Positions 1 through 7,433 of a stretch of 10,296 bases of DNA are shown in pieces (position 1 is the stretch's first letter; each line of letters opens with the position of its first letter). Source of the stretch: an uncultured Collinsella sp. (GTDB taxonomy: Bacteria; Actinomycetota; Coriobacteriia; Coriobacteriales; Coriobacteriaceae). Made by a program: the position numbers and the translations under genes. Location of the stretch: assembly GCA_937934165.1 (NCBI GenBank), contig CALGZX010000113.1, positions 1-10,296 of the forward strand, written 5' to 3'. The notes below the pieces were generated by a model. It did no database searches. It was not told the origin of the DNA and saw nothing but the letters and a program-made list of their open reading frames with translations.

Positions 1-1151
1 GAAGCAGACGATCCGCCCGATTTCTTATAGAGCCAGTGGGCGGCAATGCCGTACTCGGCCTGCTCATGCATCTCATAGGTTCGAATCTGAATCTCGAGCG
101 GACGAGCCGTGGGACCGATAACCGTCGTGTGGAGCGACTGGTAGTTATTGACCTTGGGCATGGCGATATAGTCTTTAAAGCGACCGGGCATGGGGTGCCA
201 CAGCGTATGCACCGCGCCGAGCGTGGAGTAGCAATCGCGCACCGAATGGGTGATGACGCGCAGCGCCACCAGGTCGTAGATCTCGGAGAATTCCTTGCCC
301 TTGCGCTTCATCTTTTGGTAGATGGACCAATAGTGCTTGGAGCGGCCATTAATCTGGAAGCCCTCCAGGCCAATGCGGTTGAGCTCGTCGGTGAGCGTCT
401 TGATGGTCTCGGCCAGATAGCGCTCGCGAACCTCGCGCGACTCAGCCACCATGCGCGCAATGCGCTGGTAGGCATCGGGCTCCAGGTAGAAGAAGGACAG
501 GTCCTCGAGCTCCCACTTAATAGAGCTCATGCCCAGACGGTCGGCCAGGGGCGCATACACGTCCATGGTCTCGCGGGCCTTAAACAGGCGACGGTCCTCG
601 CGCAGAGCTGCAAGGGTGCGCATGTTGTGCAGACGGTCGGCAAGCTTAACGATAATGACGCGGATGTCCTTGGACATGGCGAGGAACATCTTGCGCAGCG
701 TAAGCGCCTGCTTCTCGTCCATGCTATCGACTTCGATGTTGGTGAGCTTGGTCACGCCATCGACGAGCTCGGCCACCGTATCGCCAAACAGACCGGAAAC
801 ATCGGCGAGCGAGGTCTCGGTATCCTCGACGGTATCGTGCAGCAGCGCGGCGCACACCACATCGCAGTCCATCTTGAGGTCGGCCAGAATGATAGCCACC
901 TCGACGGGATGGTTGATGTACATCTCACCCGAGCGCCGCTTTTGGTTGCAGTGCTTCTCGGCAGCAAAGCAATAGGCCTGCTCCACCTTAGAGAAGTCGT
1001 CCTCATTCATATATTTGAGGCACAGGCGCTCCAGCTTGTCGTAGCTGTCCGCCATAATCTCGGGCGGCAGCTCATCGGCATGCTTATAGTGCTCCATCTC
1101 CGAGAACGGTTGGAGGGTGGAATCATGGGCGGTACGGGCTGCGGCATCCAT
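1..1151 (-). CDS. rel: Bifunctional (p)ppGpp synthetase/hydrolase Rel (RSH family), N-terminal 383 residues; C-terminus beyond the left edge
   Basis: This enzyme makes the stringent-response alarmone (p)ppGpp from ATP and GDP/GTP on stalled ribosomes, and also hydrolyses it. The visible part holds both catalytic domains. The HD hydrolase domain (about residues 60-215) keeps the metal-binding and catalytic set: His81 in YINHP, and HDTVED at 105-110. The synthetase domain (about 250-375) has GRFKDYIAMPK at 323-333, NNYQSLHTTVIGP at 335-347, and EIQIRTYEMHEQAEYGIAAHW at 353-373. RFKD is the RxKD form known from bifunctional Rel/SpoT enzymes, not the ExDD form of synthetase-only RelA. The start is ATG at 1151, preceded by AAGGGG six bases upstream. 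No stop occurs before the left edge, so the TGS and ACT regulatory domains presumably lie outside. The gene begins 15 bases after the recJ stop, and its ribosome binding site lies in that gap, so it is very likely cotranscribed with recJ. Family assignment is certain. Confidence 0.96.
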   Translation of the reverse strand, partial: MDAAARTAHDSTLQPFSEMEHYKHADELPPEIMADSYDKLERLCLKYMNEDDFSKVEQAYCFAAEKHCNQKRRSGEMYINHPVEVAIILADLKMDCDVVCAALLHDTVEDTETSLADVSGLFGDTVAELVDGVTKLTNIEVDSMDEKQALTLRKMFLAMSKDIRVIIVKLADRLHNMRTLAALREDRRLFKARETMDVYAPLADRLGMSSIKWELEDLSFFYLEPDAYQRIARMVAESREVRERYLAETIKTLTDELNRIGLEGFQINGRSKHYWSIYQKMKRKGKEFSEIYDLVALRVITHSVRDCYSTLGAVHTLWHPMPGRFKDYIAMPKVNNYQSLHTTVIGPTARPLEIQIRTYEMHEQAEYGIAAHWLYKKSGGSSA

Positions 1152-1166
1152 CGAGGTCCCCTTCCC

Positions 1167-4100
1167 CTAGGCCCGCGGTACGATCGGGCGGTTAACTTTG
1201 GCTAGCATATCAGAAGCGCACGAATCGAGCGCCCAGCTCCGGAAAGCCGAGAACTCCATGCGCGAGCGCAGACCCTCCAAATAGCGGATTGACCTGCTCA
1301 ATTGCACACGTCCGGGGTTTTCGGCCATCGCGATGCGACGGGTGTCGTCAAACCCCGAAACGCGACAGAAACCAAGCTCTTCGAAGATCCCCAGGCCGCT
1401 TTCCACCGAGCGCTCGTCGACCGGCGTGCGAGCATCGATAGCAAGACACATCTGCGCGATGTCGATATCGCTCGCACTAAACGAATCGTCTCCGGTCTTG
1501 CCGCGGTTGGAGCGCCACATAGTCTGCAACGCTCGATAGAGTGTGACGAGCTCGTCGCGCTCGGGCGCGTAGCAGTCGAGCAGGCGCTCGTTAATGCGGG
1601 CGTCACGCGACGAATAGAGCAGGTGAATCACGGCGGGTTGTCCATCGCGACCGGCGCGTCCGCTCATCTGGTTAAATTCAATGCTGCCAAACGGCATGTG
1701 GTAGAGCACGACATGGCGAATATCGGGCAGGTTCACGCCCTCACCAAAGGCAGAGGTCGAAACGATGCAGCTGAGGCTTCCGTCACGAAACGCTTCCTCG
1801 ACACGGCGACGATCGGAGCGCGCAAGCCCCGCGTTATAGAACGCGATGCGGGTCGCGCAATCGGGCACCCGCTTGCGCAGCGTCTTGGCAAGCGCCACGG
1901 ACTGATCACGCGAGTTGACGTAGATGACGGTCTTCTCCCCCGTCGCCACGATTGACACCAGGCGGTTCTCGCGGCTCGCAAGGTCTCGGTCATCCTCGAG
2001 CTGCAAGTTCTCGCGCACTGTCTCGTCGACCACCGTACGGGTAATCGGTAGCACGCGGGCGAGCTCGGCCACAACCGGAGCCGTTGCGGTGGCAGTCGCG
2101 GCCAGAACGACCGGGTCGCCCAGGGCCTTGAGGATATCGGGCATGTCGAGATAGGCGCTGCGGTCGCCGCCCTTGGCAAGACCGGCATGATGCGCCTCAT
2201 CGATAACGACAAAACCGATGCGCCCCGAACGCGCAAAGCGGTCGCGGTGAATGGACAGGAACTCGGGCGTCGTGAGCACGATGCCGGTGCGGCCCGAAGC
2301 CAAGCCGGCAAACACGTCATCGCGCGCCGCCTCCACGGTCTCGCCGGTCAGCACGCCCACGCCAATGCCGAGCGCGGCCATCGTCGACGAGAGGTGATAG
2401 GCCTGGTCGGCAACGAGCGCGCGCAGCGGATAGACAAAGATGCTCGCACGCCCGCGAAGGACCGCCTCGCGCGCGGCATGCACATGGAAGATAAGCGACT
2501 TGCCGCGCCCCGTTCCCATAACGGCCAAGACGCTCTGGTGATCGGCCAGGGCGTCGAGCGCCTCGACCTGCGCGCGGTGCGGCTGGTTCGAGCCGATAAA
2601 GCTATGGATAAGCGAGCGCGTGAGCTCGGTATAAGAAAGCTGGGCGAGCGTTTGGCGCTTGCGGGACTCCAGACGAAGACCGGCGTCCGCAGGCTCCACG
2701 CCGCGGCGAAGCTCACATACCGGGTCGTCAACGCTGGCCGCCGTGGTATCGCGGACCAAGACATCCTTGATCATGAGCTTGGGCTTCACGCGTCCCTGCC
2801 AATGCTCGGCCACGGCCTCGAACACCAAGTCGACGGCGCTGTCACAATTGATGAGCCTATCGATCTGCGGCACGCGGAACATGATGGCCGGCACGCTCGC
2901 GGCGCCATCGGTCGCCACAAAGCGCATGTGCTCGCCGGTTTTGCCCACCACGGCGCGATCGCACATCGTCACGCCCTCGGCGGCCAGAAGCGGCACCTTA
3001 TTGCCTTGGCCAAACGGCTCAAGACGGGAGATTTGCTCGATGGTCTCAATATTCAGCTCGGAGAGGTCAACGGTGGCGGCAACCTCGTCGGTGTCCTCAA
3101 AGTCCTCGGCGGGAAGCTCCGATAGCACGGCCGAAAGGCGACGGCGGAACTCGTCGAGCTTGGACGCCTCGATGGTCACGCCCACCGCACCCGCATGTCC
3201 GCCGCGACGAATCAGCAGATCGGAGCAGCGCTCGACAGCGTCGAACAGGTTGACCTTGCCCACCGAGCGACCTGAACCGCGAGCGATACCGTTTTCGATC
3301 GAGAACAGCAGCGCCGGCACGTGATAACGGTTGGTCAGGCGGCTCGCCACGATACCCTTGACGCCCTCGTGCCAGCCCTCGCCACCCACGACGATTGCGC
3401 GCCCGCCATCATAGGTCTCCTCGACCTTCGCCATGGCATCGTGCGTAAGCTCGGCCTCGATCTCGCGGCGCTGACGGTTGATCTCCTCGAGCTCGGCCGC
3501 CAGCGCGCTTGCCTCGATAGGATCGCGGGCAAGCAGCAGGTCGAGCGCCAGCTTGGGATCGGCCATGCGGCCGGCGGCGTTCAAGCGAGGAATGAGCGAA
3601 AACGACAGGCCATCGGCCGTAATGGTAGAAAGGTCGGCCTTGGCAAGTGCGGCAAGCGCGATATAACCGGGGCGGGCCGTCACGCGCATCTGCTGGATGC
3701 CCTCGGCGACCAGTGCGCGATTCTCGGGCGTGAGCGGCATCATGTCGGACACGGTGCCCAGCGCCGCGACCTCTATCAGCGAACGCCAATACGACGGCTT
3801 GCCCAGACGCTCGCCCAGGACTTGCACCAGCTTGAGCGCCACGCCGGCACCGGCAAGCTCACGCGAAGGACCCTCGTCCTCGAGCTTGGGGTCGGTCAGA
3901 GGCACGCCCTGCGGCACCTGGTCGGACGGCTCGTGATGATCCGTGACCACCAAATCGATCCCCAGGCTCTCCAGATAGGAGACCTCTTCCTTGGCGGCAA
4001 TGCCGTTATCGACGGTCACGATCAGCTGGGGGCGAGCGAGCTCGTTAACGCGGTCGAGCGCCGCTCGCGAAAGACCGTAGCCCTCGTCAAAGCGATGCGG

Positions 4101-4454
4101 AATAAACGGCGTGACATCGGCGCCAAACGTGCGCAGCGCCTCGATCAACAGGCAGGTCGACGTAATACCGTCAACGTCAAAATCGCCAAAGACCGCGATA
4201 TGCTCGTGGTTGCGAATAGCATGCTCGACGCGGTCGGCAACGACCGACATGCCTGGGATAATGAGTGGGTCGGCCCAGTCGCGATCGAGCGAAGGCGTCA
4301 AAAACAGCTGGCCTTCCTCGATGGATGTAATGCCGTGCGCAACCATAATGCGCGCCACCAGCCCGGGAATGCCCAGGCCAACCGAAAGCTCCTTTTCGAG
4401 CTCGGGGTTTTGCTGAGCGACCGCCCAGCGATGCGTCGTCTTAAGCGATGACAT
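1167..4454 (-). CDS. recJ: RecJ single-strand exonuclease fused to a RecQ-type SF2 helicase (1095 aa)
   Basis: RecJ degrades single-stranded DNA 5'-3' in recombination and mismatch or base-excision repair. Residues 1-570 form a complete RecJ: DHH domain with GDFDVDG (90-96), TVDNGI (147-152), TDHHEP (171-176) and GTVSDMMPL (233-241), then RLNAAGRM (290-297), the DHHA1 motif RRGGHAGAVG (416-425), and an OB-like region (about 460-570). Residues 610-1000 form a helicase core: Walker A GTGRGKS (647-653), DEAH (752-755), an ATATATAP motif (785-792), STSAFGEGVNLP (899-910) and the RecQ-like motif VI QMSGRAGRDG (929-938). The four-cysteine zinc cluster of typical RecQ is not apparent. Ordinary RecJ is about 560-780 residues, so this is a fusion. 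I place the start at ATG 4454, preceded by GGGGGTGGG; the frame opens from a GTG at 4499, but MSSLKTTHRW fits RecJ N-termini better. A TATAAT promoter lies about 100 bases upstream, and rel follows. Confidence 0.93.
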   Translation of the reverse strand: MSSLKTTHRWAVAQQNPELEKELSVGLGIPGLVARIMVAHGITSIEEGQLFLTPSLDRDWADPLIIPGMSVVADRVEHAIRNHEHIAVFGDFDVDGITSTCLLIEALRTFGADVTPFIPHRFDEGYGLSRAALDRVNELARPQLIVTVDNGIAAKEEVSYLESLGIDLVVTDHHEPSDQVPQGVPLTDPKLEDEGPSRELAGAGVALKLVQVLGERLGKPSYWRSLIEVAALGTVSDMMPLTPENRALVAEGIQQMRVTARPGYIALAALAKADLSTITADGLSFSLIPRLNAAGRMADPKLALDLLLARDPIEASALAAELEEINRQRREIEAELTHDAMAKVEETYDGGRAIVVGGEGWHEGVKGIVASRLTNRYHVPALLFSIENGIARGSGRSVGKVNLFDAVERCSDLLIRRGGHAGAVGVTIEASKLDEFRRRLSAVLSELPAEDFEDTDEVAATVDLSELNIETIEQISRLEPFGQGNKVPLLAAEGVTMCDRAVVGKTGEHMRFVATDGAASVPAIMFRVPQIDRLINCDSAVDLVFEAVAEHWQGRVKPKLMIKDVLVRDTTAASVDDPVCELRRGVEPADAGLRLESRKRQTLAQLSYTELTRSLIHSFIGSNQPHRAQVEALDALADHQSVLAVMGTGRGKSLIFHVHAAREAVLRGRASIFVYPLRALVADQAYHLSSTMAALGIGVGVLTGETVEAARDDVFAGLASGRTGIVLTTPEFLSIHRDRFARSGRIGFVVIDEAHHAGLAKGGDRSAYLDMPDILKALGDPVVLAATATATAPVVAELARVLPITRTVVDETVRENLQLEDDRDLASRENRLVSIVATGEKTVIYVNSRDQSVALAKTLRKRVPDCATRIAFYNAGLARSDRRRVEEAFRDGSLSCIVSTSAFGEGVNLPDIRHVVLYHMPFGSIEFNQMSGRAGRDGQPAVIHLLYSSRDARINERLLDCYAPERDELVTLYRALQTMWRSNRGKTGDDSFSASDIDIAQMCLAIDARTPVDERSVESGLGIFEELGFCRVSGFDDTRRIAMAENPGRVQLSRSIRYLEGLRSRMEFSAFRSWALDSCASDMLAKVNRPIVPRA

Positions 4455-4506
4455 AGGCGCCCACCCCCGATAGGGGCAGGTCGCCGCGATACCTCTCACG
4501 GTTCAT
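4441..4506 (-). CDS. Possible 21-codon leader ORF overlapping the recJ start
   Basis: An ATG at 4506 opens a 21-codon frame (beginning MNRERYRGDL, ending GAYVIA) that stops with TAA at 4443-4441, 11 bases inside recJ, in a different frame. It has an AGAGGA sequence about 9-10 bases upstream, a better ribosome binding site than the GTG start at 4499 has. The arrangement would allow a ribosome finishing the leader to restart at recJ ATG 4454. I recognise no peptide family and no run of regulatory codons, and so short a frame may be chance. It is listed because it lies wholly downstream of the predicted promoter and affects the choice of recJ start. Confidence 0.25.
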   Translation of the reverse strand: MNRERYRGDLPLSGVGAYVIA

Positions 4507-4562
4507 AGCGATGAGTCCTCTGTGTATGCCCGCTTCGGCAGGCAGATCTGTTGAACGGATTT

Positions 4563-4588
4563 ATTATACCGTGCAGCGCGGACGCCAA
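4563..4588 (-). promoter_or_regulatory. Promoter for the recJ-rel operon
   Basis: Read leftward, a perfect TATAAT lies at 4568-4563 in the context GGTATAATAAATCC. No good -35 box sits at 17 bases: the nearest candidate, TTGGCG (4588-4583), leaves a 14-base spacer, and GATTGG (4590-4585) leaves 16. Transcription would start near 4556, giving a leader of about 50 bases to the ATG at 4506 and about 100 to the preferred recJ start. The leader includes a 6-bp hairpin with a CGAA loop (4543-4528), too weak and lacking a U-tract to be a terminator. The -10 box is convincing; the -35 is not. Confidence 0.55.
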
Positions 4589-4633
4589 TCGCCGCAGCAC
4601 GCCGCGGTTTCGGTAAACGATGCCGGTAATAGC

Positions 4634-4648
4634 CTCGAAATATTCGAG
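4634..4648. promoter_or_regulatory. 15-base palindrome CTCGAA-ATA-TTCGAG in the divergent recJ/transporter intergenic region
   Basis: The six-base arms match perfectly around a three-base centre. The site lies between two divergently transcribed genes, about 83 bases upstream of the transporter start and about 66 bases upstream of the recJ -10 box. Such a position suits a dimeric regulator, but no particular family is identified. The rest of the 224-base intergenic stretch (4507-4730) contains the recJ promoter and a GACGC...GCGTC inverted repeat (4664-4679). I see no clear rightward promoter. Confidence 0.3.
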
Positions 4649-4730
4649 CGTTTCTGACGCACGGACGCATGCGAGCGTCTAGCATATCCATTCAAAACGG
4701 ATTCACGAACAAAGGGAGTCACAAGCGCAT

Positions 4731-5729
4731 ATGAAGCAATGGGTTGGACTGGGCAAATTTCTCGCGAGGCATATGCAGGTCATCGTTCCGATTTGCGTGG
4801 CGCTCGGCGTGCTCTTTCCCCACCAGATCGGCGTGCTCAAGCCTATCGTTCCCGCCCTGTTTGCCTTTATGACGTTTCAGGGTGCGCTCAGCAACACCTT
4901 CCACCAGGTAACCGAGGTGTTCCGCCATCCCCTGCATCTGATTTTGGCGCTGCTCGTCTCGGCGGTGCTTATCCCTATCGCAGCCTATGCCATGGGATCG
5001 TTATTCTTTGGCTCCAATCCCAACCTTGTCTGCGGTATCGTGCTCGAATACAGCGTGCCCGTGGCAGTCACTGCCTTTATGTGGATTAGCATGTTCGGCG
5101 GCAACGGCCCGCTCGCGCTCACCATCATCCTGACGTCCTCGGTCATCTCACCTGTGACGATTCCTCTTACGCTCAAGCTCCTGCTGGGCGCCACCGTCTC
5201 AATCGACGTGCCGAGCATGATGCAGAATATGGCCTTTATGATCGCCATACCCGCCGTGCTCGGTATCGTCATTAACGAACTCACGCGCGGCTGGGGTCAT
5301 GAGAAACTCTCCCCCGCGCTTTCGCCCGCCTGCAAGTTCATGATGATGGGCGTCATCGCGTCCAACTCCACCGCCATGAGCGAGTACGTGCTGCACATGA
5401 ACATGGTACGCCTGGAAGTCGCCCTCTTTATCCTGGCGTTCGCCATCAGTGGCTTTATCATCGGCATCCTGGTCGCACGTGTCCTGCATCTGCCGTATAG
5501 CGAGACGACCACCATGTGCTTTACCTGTGGCATGCGCAATATCTCTTCGGGCGCCGTCATCGCCACACAGTATTTTCCCGGCGAGGTCGTGTTCCCCGTC
5601 ATGTGCGGCACGCTGTTTCAGCAGGTACTCGCCTCGCTTATCGGACATCTCTTTGAACGTCTGACCGGCGAGGAGCGCGCCAAACAGCGCAAGCGGGTCG
5701 AGGCCGGGCGCGACGCGATGGCACGCTAA
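4731..5729 (+). CDS. Bile acid:sodium symporter (SBF/BASS) family transporter, 332 aa
   Basis: This is a multi-pass inner-membrane protein of the sodium-coupled organic-anion importer family. Known family substrates include bile acids, steroid conjugates, pantothenate and keto acids; nothing here fixes the substrate. About nine to ten hydrophobic segments are visible, starting near residues 15-30, 36-52, 68-92, 98-120, 126-150, 166-183, 200-218, 228-250, 262-282 and 287-306. Family-like core motifs are EYSVPVAVTAFMW (106-118) followed by GGNGPLALTI (123-132), and CGMRNISSGAVIATQYFPGE (266-285), which corresponds to the second discontinuous helix of the sodium/substrate site. The length is normal for the family. 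The tail (310-332) is basic and cytoplasmic. The start is ATG 4731, with AAGGGAG at 4712-4718, a rather long 12-base spacing. The gene stands alone, divergent from recJ and convergent with the next gene 30 bases away. I see no terminator in that gap. Confidence 0.87.
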   Translation: MKQWVGLGKFLARHMQVIVPICVALGVLFPHQIGVLKPIVPALFAFMTFQGALSNTFHQVTEVFRHPLHLILALLVSAVLIPIAAYAMGSLFFGSNPNLVCGIVLEYSVPVAVTAFMWISMFGGNGPLALTIILTSSVISPVTIPLTLKLLLGATVSIDVPSMMQNMAFMIAIPAVLGIVINELTRGWGHEKLSPALSPACKFMMMGVIASNSTAMSEYVLHMNMVRLEVALFILAFAISGFIIGILVARVLHLPYSETTTMCFTCGMRNISSGAVIATQYFPGEVVFPVMCGTLFQQVLASLIGHLFERLTGEERAKQRKRVEAGRDAMAR

Positions 5730-5759
5730 GCAGCACTCTTTTCGCAGGCGCTCGCCTTG

Positions 5760-6557
5760 CTACGCGAGCGTTTCCAGATGCGCACGCAGGCGCTCAGCAT
5801 CGGTATCGAGCGTGGTCTCGGCATTGACCTGGGCCAGACGATAGCCCACAAAGTAGGGCGATACCACCCAACGTGGCAGCGCCTTGGCAATGGTCCGACC
5901 GCCCAGGTGATAGAAGAACAAGTTGTATGACTCCGCGCGACCACCGTGGTGCTCGTTCAGGATATAGCGCAGGGTCACCTTAATCGCATCGGCAAACAGG
6001 TCCGCTTCGGCTTGATCGCGGACGTCATCGCTGGCGGCGATTCCCTGTGGAGCTGAGACGTTGACCTCAAAGAATCCCATGATCGGCTCGGTTGAGATAT
6101 TGACCGAGATTCTCCCCTGTTGCCAGACATTGATGCCTTCGAAATTGGCGGAAGTCAGCGAAGCATAGCCGTCTTCCTGCTCCAAACCCACAATCTGCAT
6201 GTGTGGATGGACGAGGCTGCCGCCCGAAAGCGGGCCTTTGTTCTTGTACATGAGCACACTGCGGTACTGTTGGGAATCGATCATCTGCTGCCAACAGCCC
6301 AGGGCAAACCGCATCACATGATGCAGCTCATCCGGTTCATAGGTCACCAGGTCGGCGTCGTGATTGGCCGACTCGATCAATACGGTCTGACGGGTGGCTC
6401 GCAAGGTCTTGAACTTATTCTCGAGCCAGATGCAGTCACCATCGCGCCGGATGATATTGGCGAGTTCCTCGGTATCGCAAAAGGGGCACGCGGTGCCAGG
6501 GCGACGATTATCGTCGGGCTTGCCGCTCGCCTGTTGAACGTCAAATACCAGCGCCAC
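5760..6557 (-). CDS. DUF4931 / galactose-1-phosphate uridylyltransferase-like HIT-superfamily protein, 265 aa
   Basis: This is probably a nucleotidyl-transferring or nucleotide-phosphate-cleaving enzyme of the HIT/GalT fold; its substrate is unknown. The N-terminus has CPFC (24-27), as in metal-binding GalT-like proteins. The catalytic region is NKGPLSGGSLVHPHMQ (106-121), the HPHxQ arrangement in which, in GalT, the second histidine (here His119) is the nucleophile that becomes uridylylated. Overall the length and pattern match the DUF4931 group better than true GalT, which is longer. The start is GTG 6557: GGAGGT sits seven bases upstream, and the frame has no better start. That ribosome binding site lies within the last codons of cutC, and the cutC stop is only three bases before the GTG, so the two are translationally coupled. 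Ap4A-phosphorylase-like activity is an alternative. Fold assignment is firm, function open. Confidence 0.8.
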   Translation of the reverse strand: MALVFDVQQASGKPDDNRRPGTACPFCDTEELANIIRRDGDCIWLENKFKTLRATRQTVLIESANHDADLVTYEPDELHHVMRFALGCWQQMIDSQQYRSVLMYKNKGPLSGGSLVHPHMQIVGLEQEDGYASLTSANFEGINVWQQGRISVNISTEPIMGFFEVNVSAPQGIAASDDVRDQAEADLFADAIKVTLRYILNEHHGGRAESYNLFFYHLGGRTIAKALPRWVVSPYFVGYRLAQVNAETTLDTDAERLRAHLETLA

Positions 6558-6560
6558 GGG

Positions 6561-7238
6561 TTATACCTCCAGCGGCACGATCTTGGTGCCATGGAGCTCG
6601 GAGACGCCTAGCGCCGCCGCGACCGCGTCGCGATTTGCCGTAGTGATGCCGCCGCCGGGAAGGATGGTCAAACGATCGCCCGCATACTCGATTAAACGAG
6701 CCAGGTGATCGAAATTATCCTCGATCGACGTACCGGTCGCACCGCCATGCGTGAGGATGCGCGTAACGCCGCAGTCGGCAAGTGTATCAATCGCATCGAG
6801 CTGAGCCTCGGGCGAGAGCTGGTCAAATGCCATGTGGAAGGTGATGTCAAGGGACTCGCGCTTGCACTCCTCGGTCGCGCAGCCCGTAGCCATAACGAGG
6901 GCGCCGAGGGTGAGTTCGTCGAGCGCCCAGCCGCCGGCACAGGGCTTGCAGCAGCCAAAGACCAGGCCGTCAACGCCGGCGCTCACAGCAAGGCCCAGGT
7001 CCATCTCCATCATGCGCAGCTCGTCCTGGTTGTAATGAAAGTCGCCACCACGCGGACGAATCATGCACATCACTCGCGCGTCATGCTCGTGAGCGCAGCT
7101 GACTGTAGCGCTAATAACGCCGGCGGAAGGCGTGGTGCCACCGACGGCGAGGTTGTCACACAGCTCAATGCGCCCCGCACCGGCCTCGATGGCCGCCGGC
7201 ACTCGCTCAAAGTTCTCGGCACAAAACTCGTAAAGCAT
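6561..7238 (-). CDS. cutC: CutC family TIM-barrel protein (copper homeostasis protein by name), 225 aa
   Basis: Family signatures are dense: RIELCDNLAVGGTTPSAGV (23-41), MIRPRGGDFHYN (59-70), GVDGLVFG (88-95), DITFHMAFD (131-139), TRILTHGG (159-166) and ILPGGGI (192-198), spaced as in a cytosolic TIM barrel. The copper role comes from early E. coli genetics and has been disputed; the true reaction is not settled. The open frame extends upstream to 7526, but that extension runs through a repeat and is unlike CutC. The family N-terminus (LYEFCAENF) begins at ATG 7238, preceded by GGGGG seven bases upstream. An oddity is a cysteine cluster GCCKPC (95-100), with further cysteines at 120 and 125, just after the barrel strand where family members usually carry a short acidic loop. 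It is the first gene of a two-gene unit with the DUF4931 enzyme. Confidence 0.9.
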   Translation of the reverse strand: MLYEFCAENFERVPAAIEAGAGRIELCDNLAVGGTTPSAGVISATVSCAHEHDARVMCMIRPRGGDFHYNQDELRMMEMDLGLAVSAGVDGLVFGCCKPCAGGWALDELTLGALVMATGCATEECKRESLDITFHMAFDQLSPEAQLDAIDTLADCGVTRILTHGGATGTSIEDNFDHLARLIEYAGDRLTILPGGGITTANRDAVAAALGVSELHGTKIVPLEV

Positions 7239-7280
7239 AGATAGGCCCCCAAAGACAGCAGATGTTTTCCGACGGGCATT

Positions 7281-7364
7281 GTCACACATCCCCATGAAGT
7301 TGCGGTGGAATAGGGACTGTTTTGGCCTCTGGAGCCCGTATTCAGTCCCTATTTCACCGCAACT
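7281..7364. repeat. Hairpin-forming intergenic repeat, copy 1
   Basis: This copy matches 9202-9285 at a constant offset of 1921 bases with no indels. The block 7294-7336 (43 bases) and the block 7344-7364 (21 bases) are identical between copies. The seven bases between them differ, and the left 19 bases match at 15. The ends of the core form an inverted repeat: 7298-7319 pairs with 7343-7364 over 22 bp with one G-T wobble, arms beginning AGTTGCGGTG and ending CACCGCAACT, around a 23-base loop containing GGCCTCTGGAGCC. It lies between divergent cutC and the 7509 gene. It looks like a REP or MITE-type element; no coding capacity is evident. Confidence 0.85.
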
Positions 7365-7366
7365 CA

Positions 7367-7401
7367 AATGATCCCTCGGGGACGGAGGAAAACGGATCAT
7401 T
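7367..7401. repeat. Inverted repeat AATGATCC...GGATCATT
   Basis: Perfect 8-bp arms (7367-7374 and 7394-7401) enclose a 19-base G-rich then A-rich loop. It starts three bases after repeat copy 1 and has no second copy in the window. It may be a separate element, a regulator site, or part of a composite with copy 1. It has no U-tract that would make it a terminator. Confidence 0.4.
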
Positions 7402-7433
7402 ACGGCTGGCTGAAAAATGTTGCCGATGGTGAA

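Noticed and set aside
36..1205. 389-codon plus-strand open frame opposite rel
   Set aside because: It is antisense to a strongly conserved Rel protein whose motifs read perfectly on the minus strand; long antisense frames are expected in GC-rich coding DNA.
2187..4451. Long plus-strand open frames (2187-3125 and 3321-4451) opposite recJ
   Set aside because: They mirror the RecJ-helicase codons, show no family motifs and are rich in His, Arg and Leu, as is typical of antisense shadows.
4503..4691. 62-codon minus-strand frame upstream of recJ
   Set aside because: It spans the predicted TATAAT promoter, has no convincing ribosome binding site and no recognisable features; more likely intergenic.
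5730..5759. Possible terminator between the convergent transporter and DUF4931 genes
   Set aside because: The stem is only about 4-6 bp with a bulge and no T-run follows on either strand.
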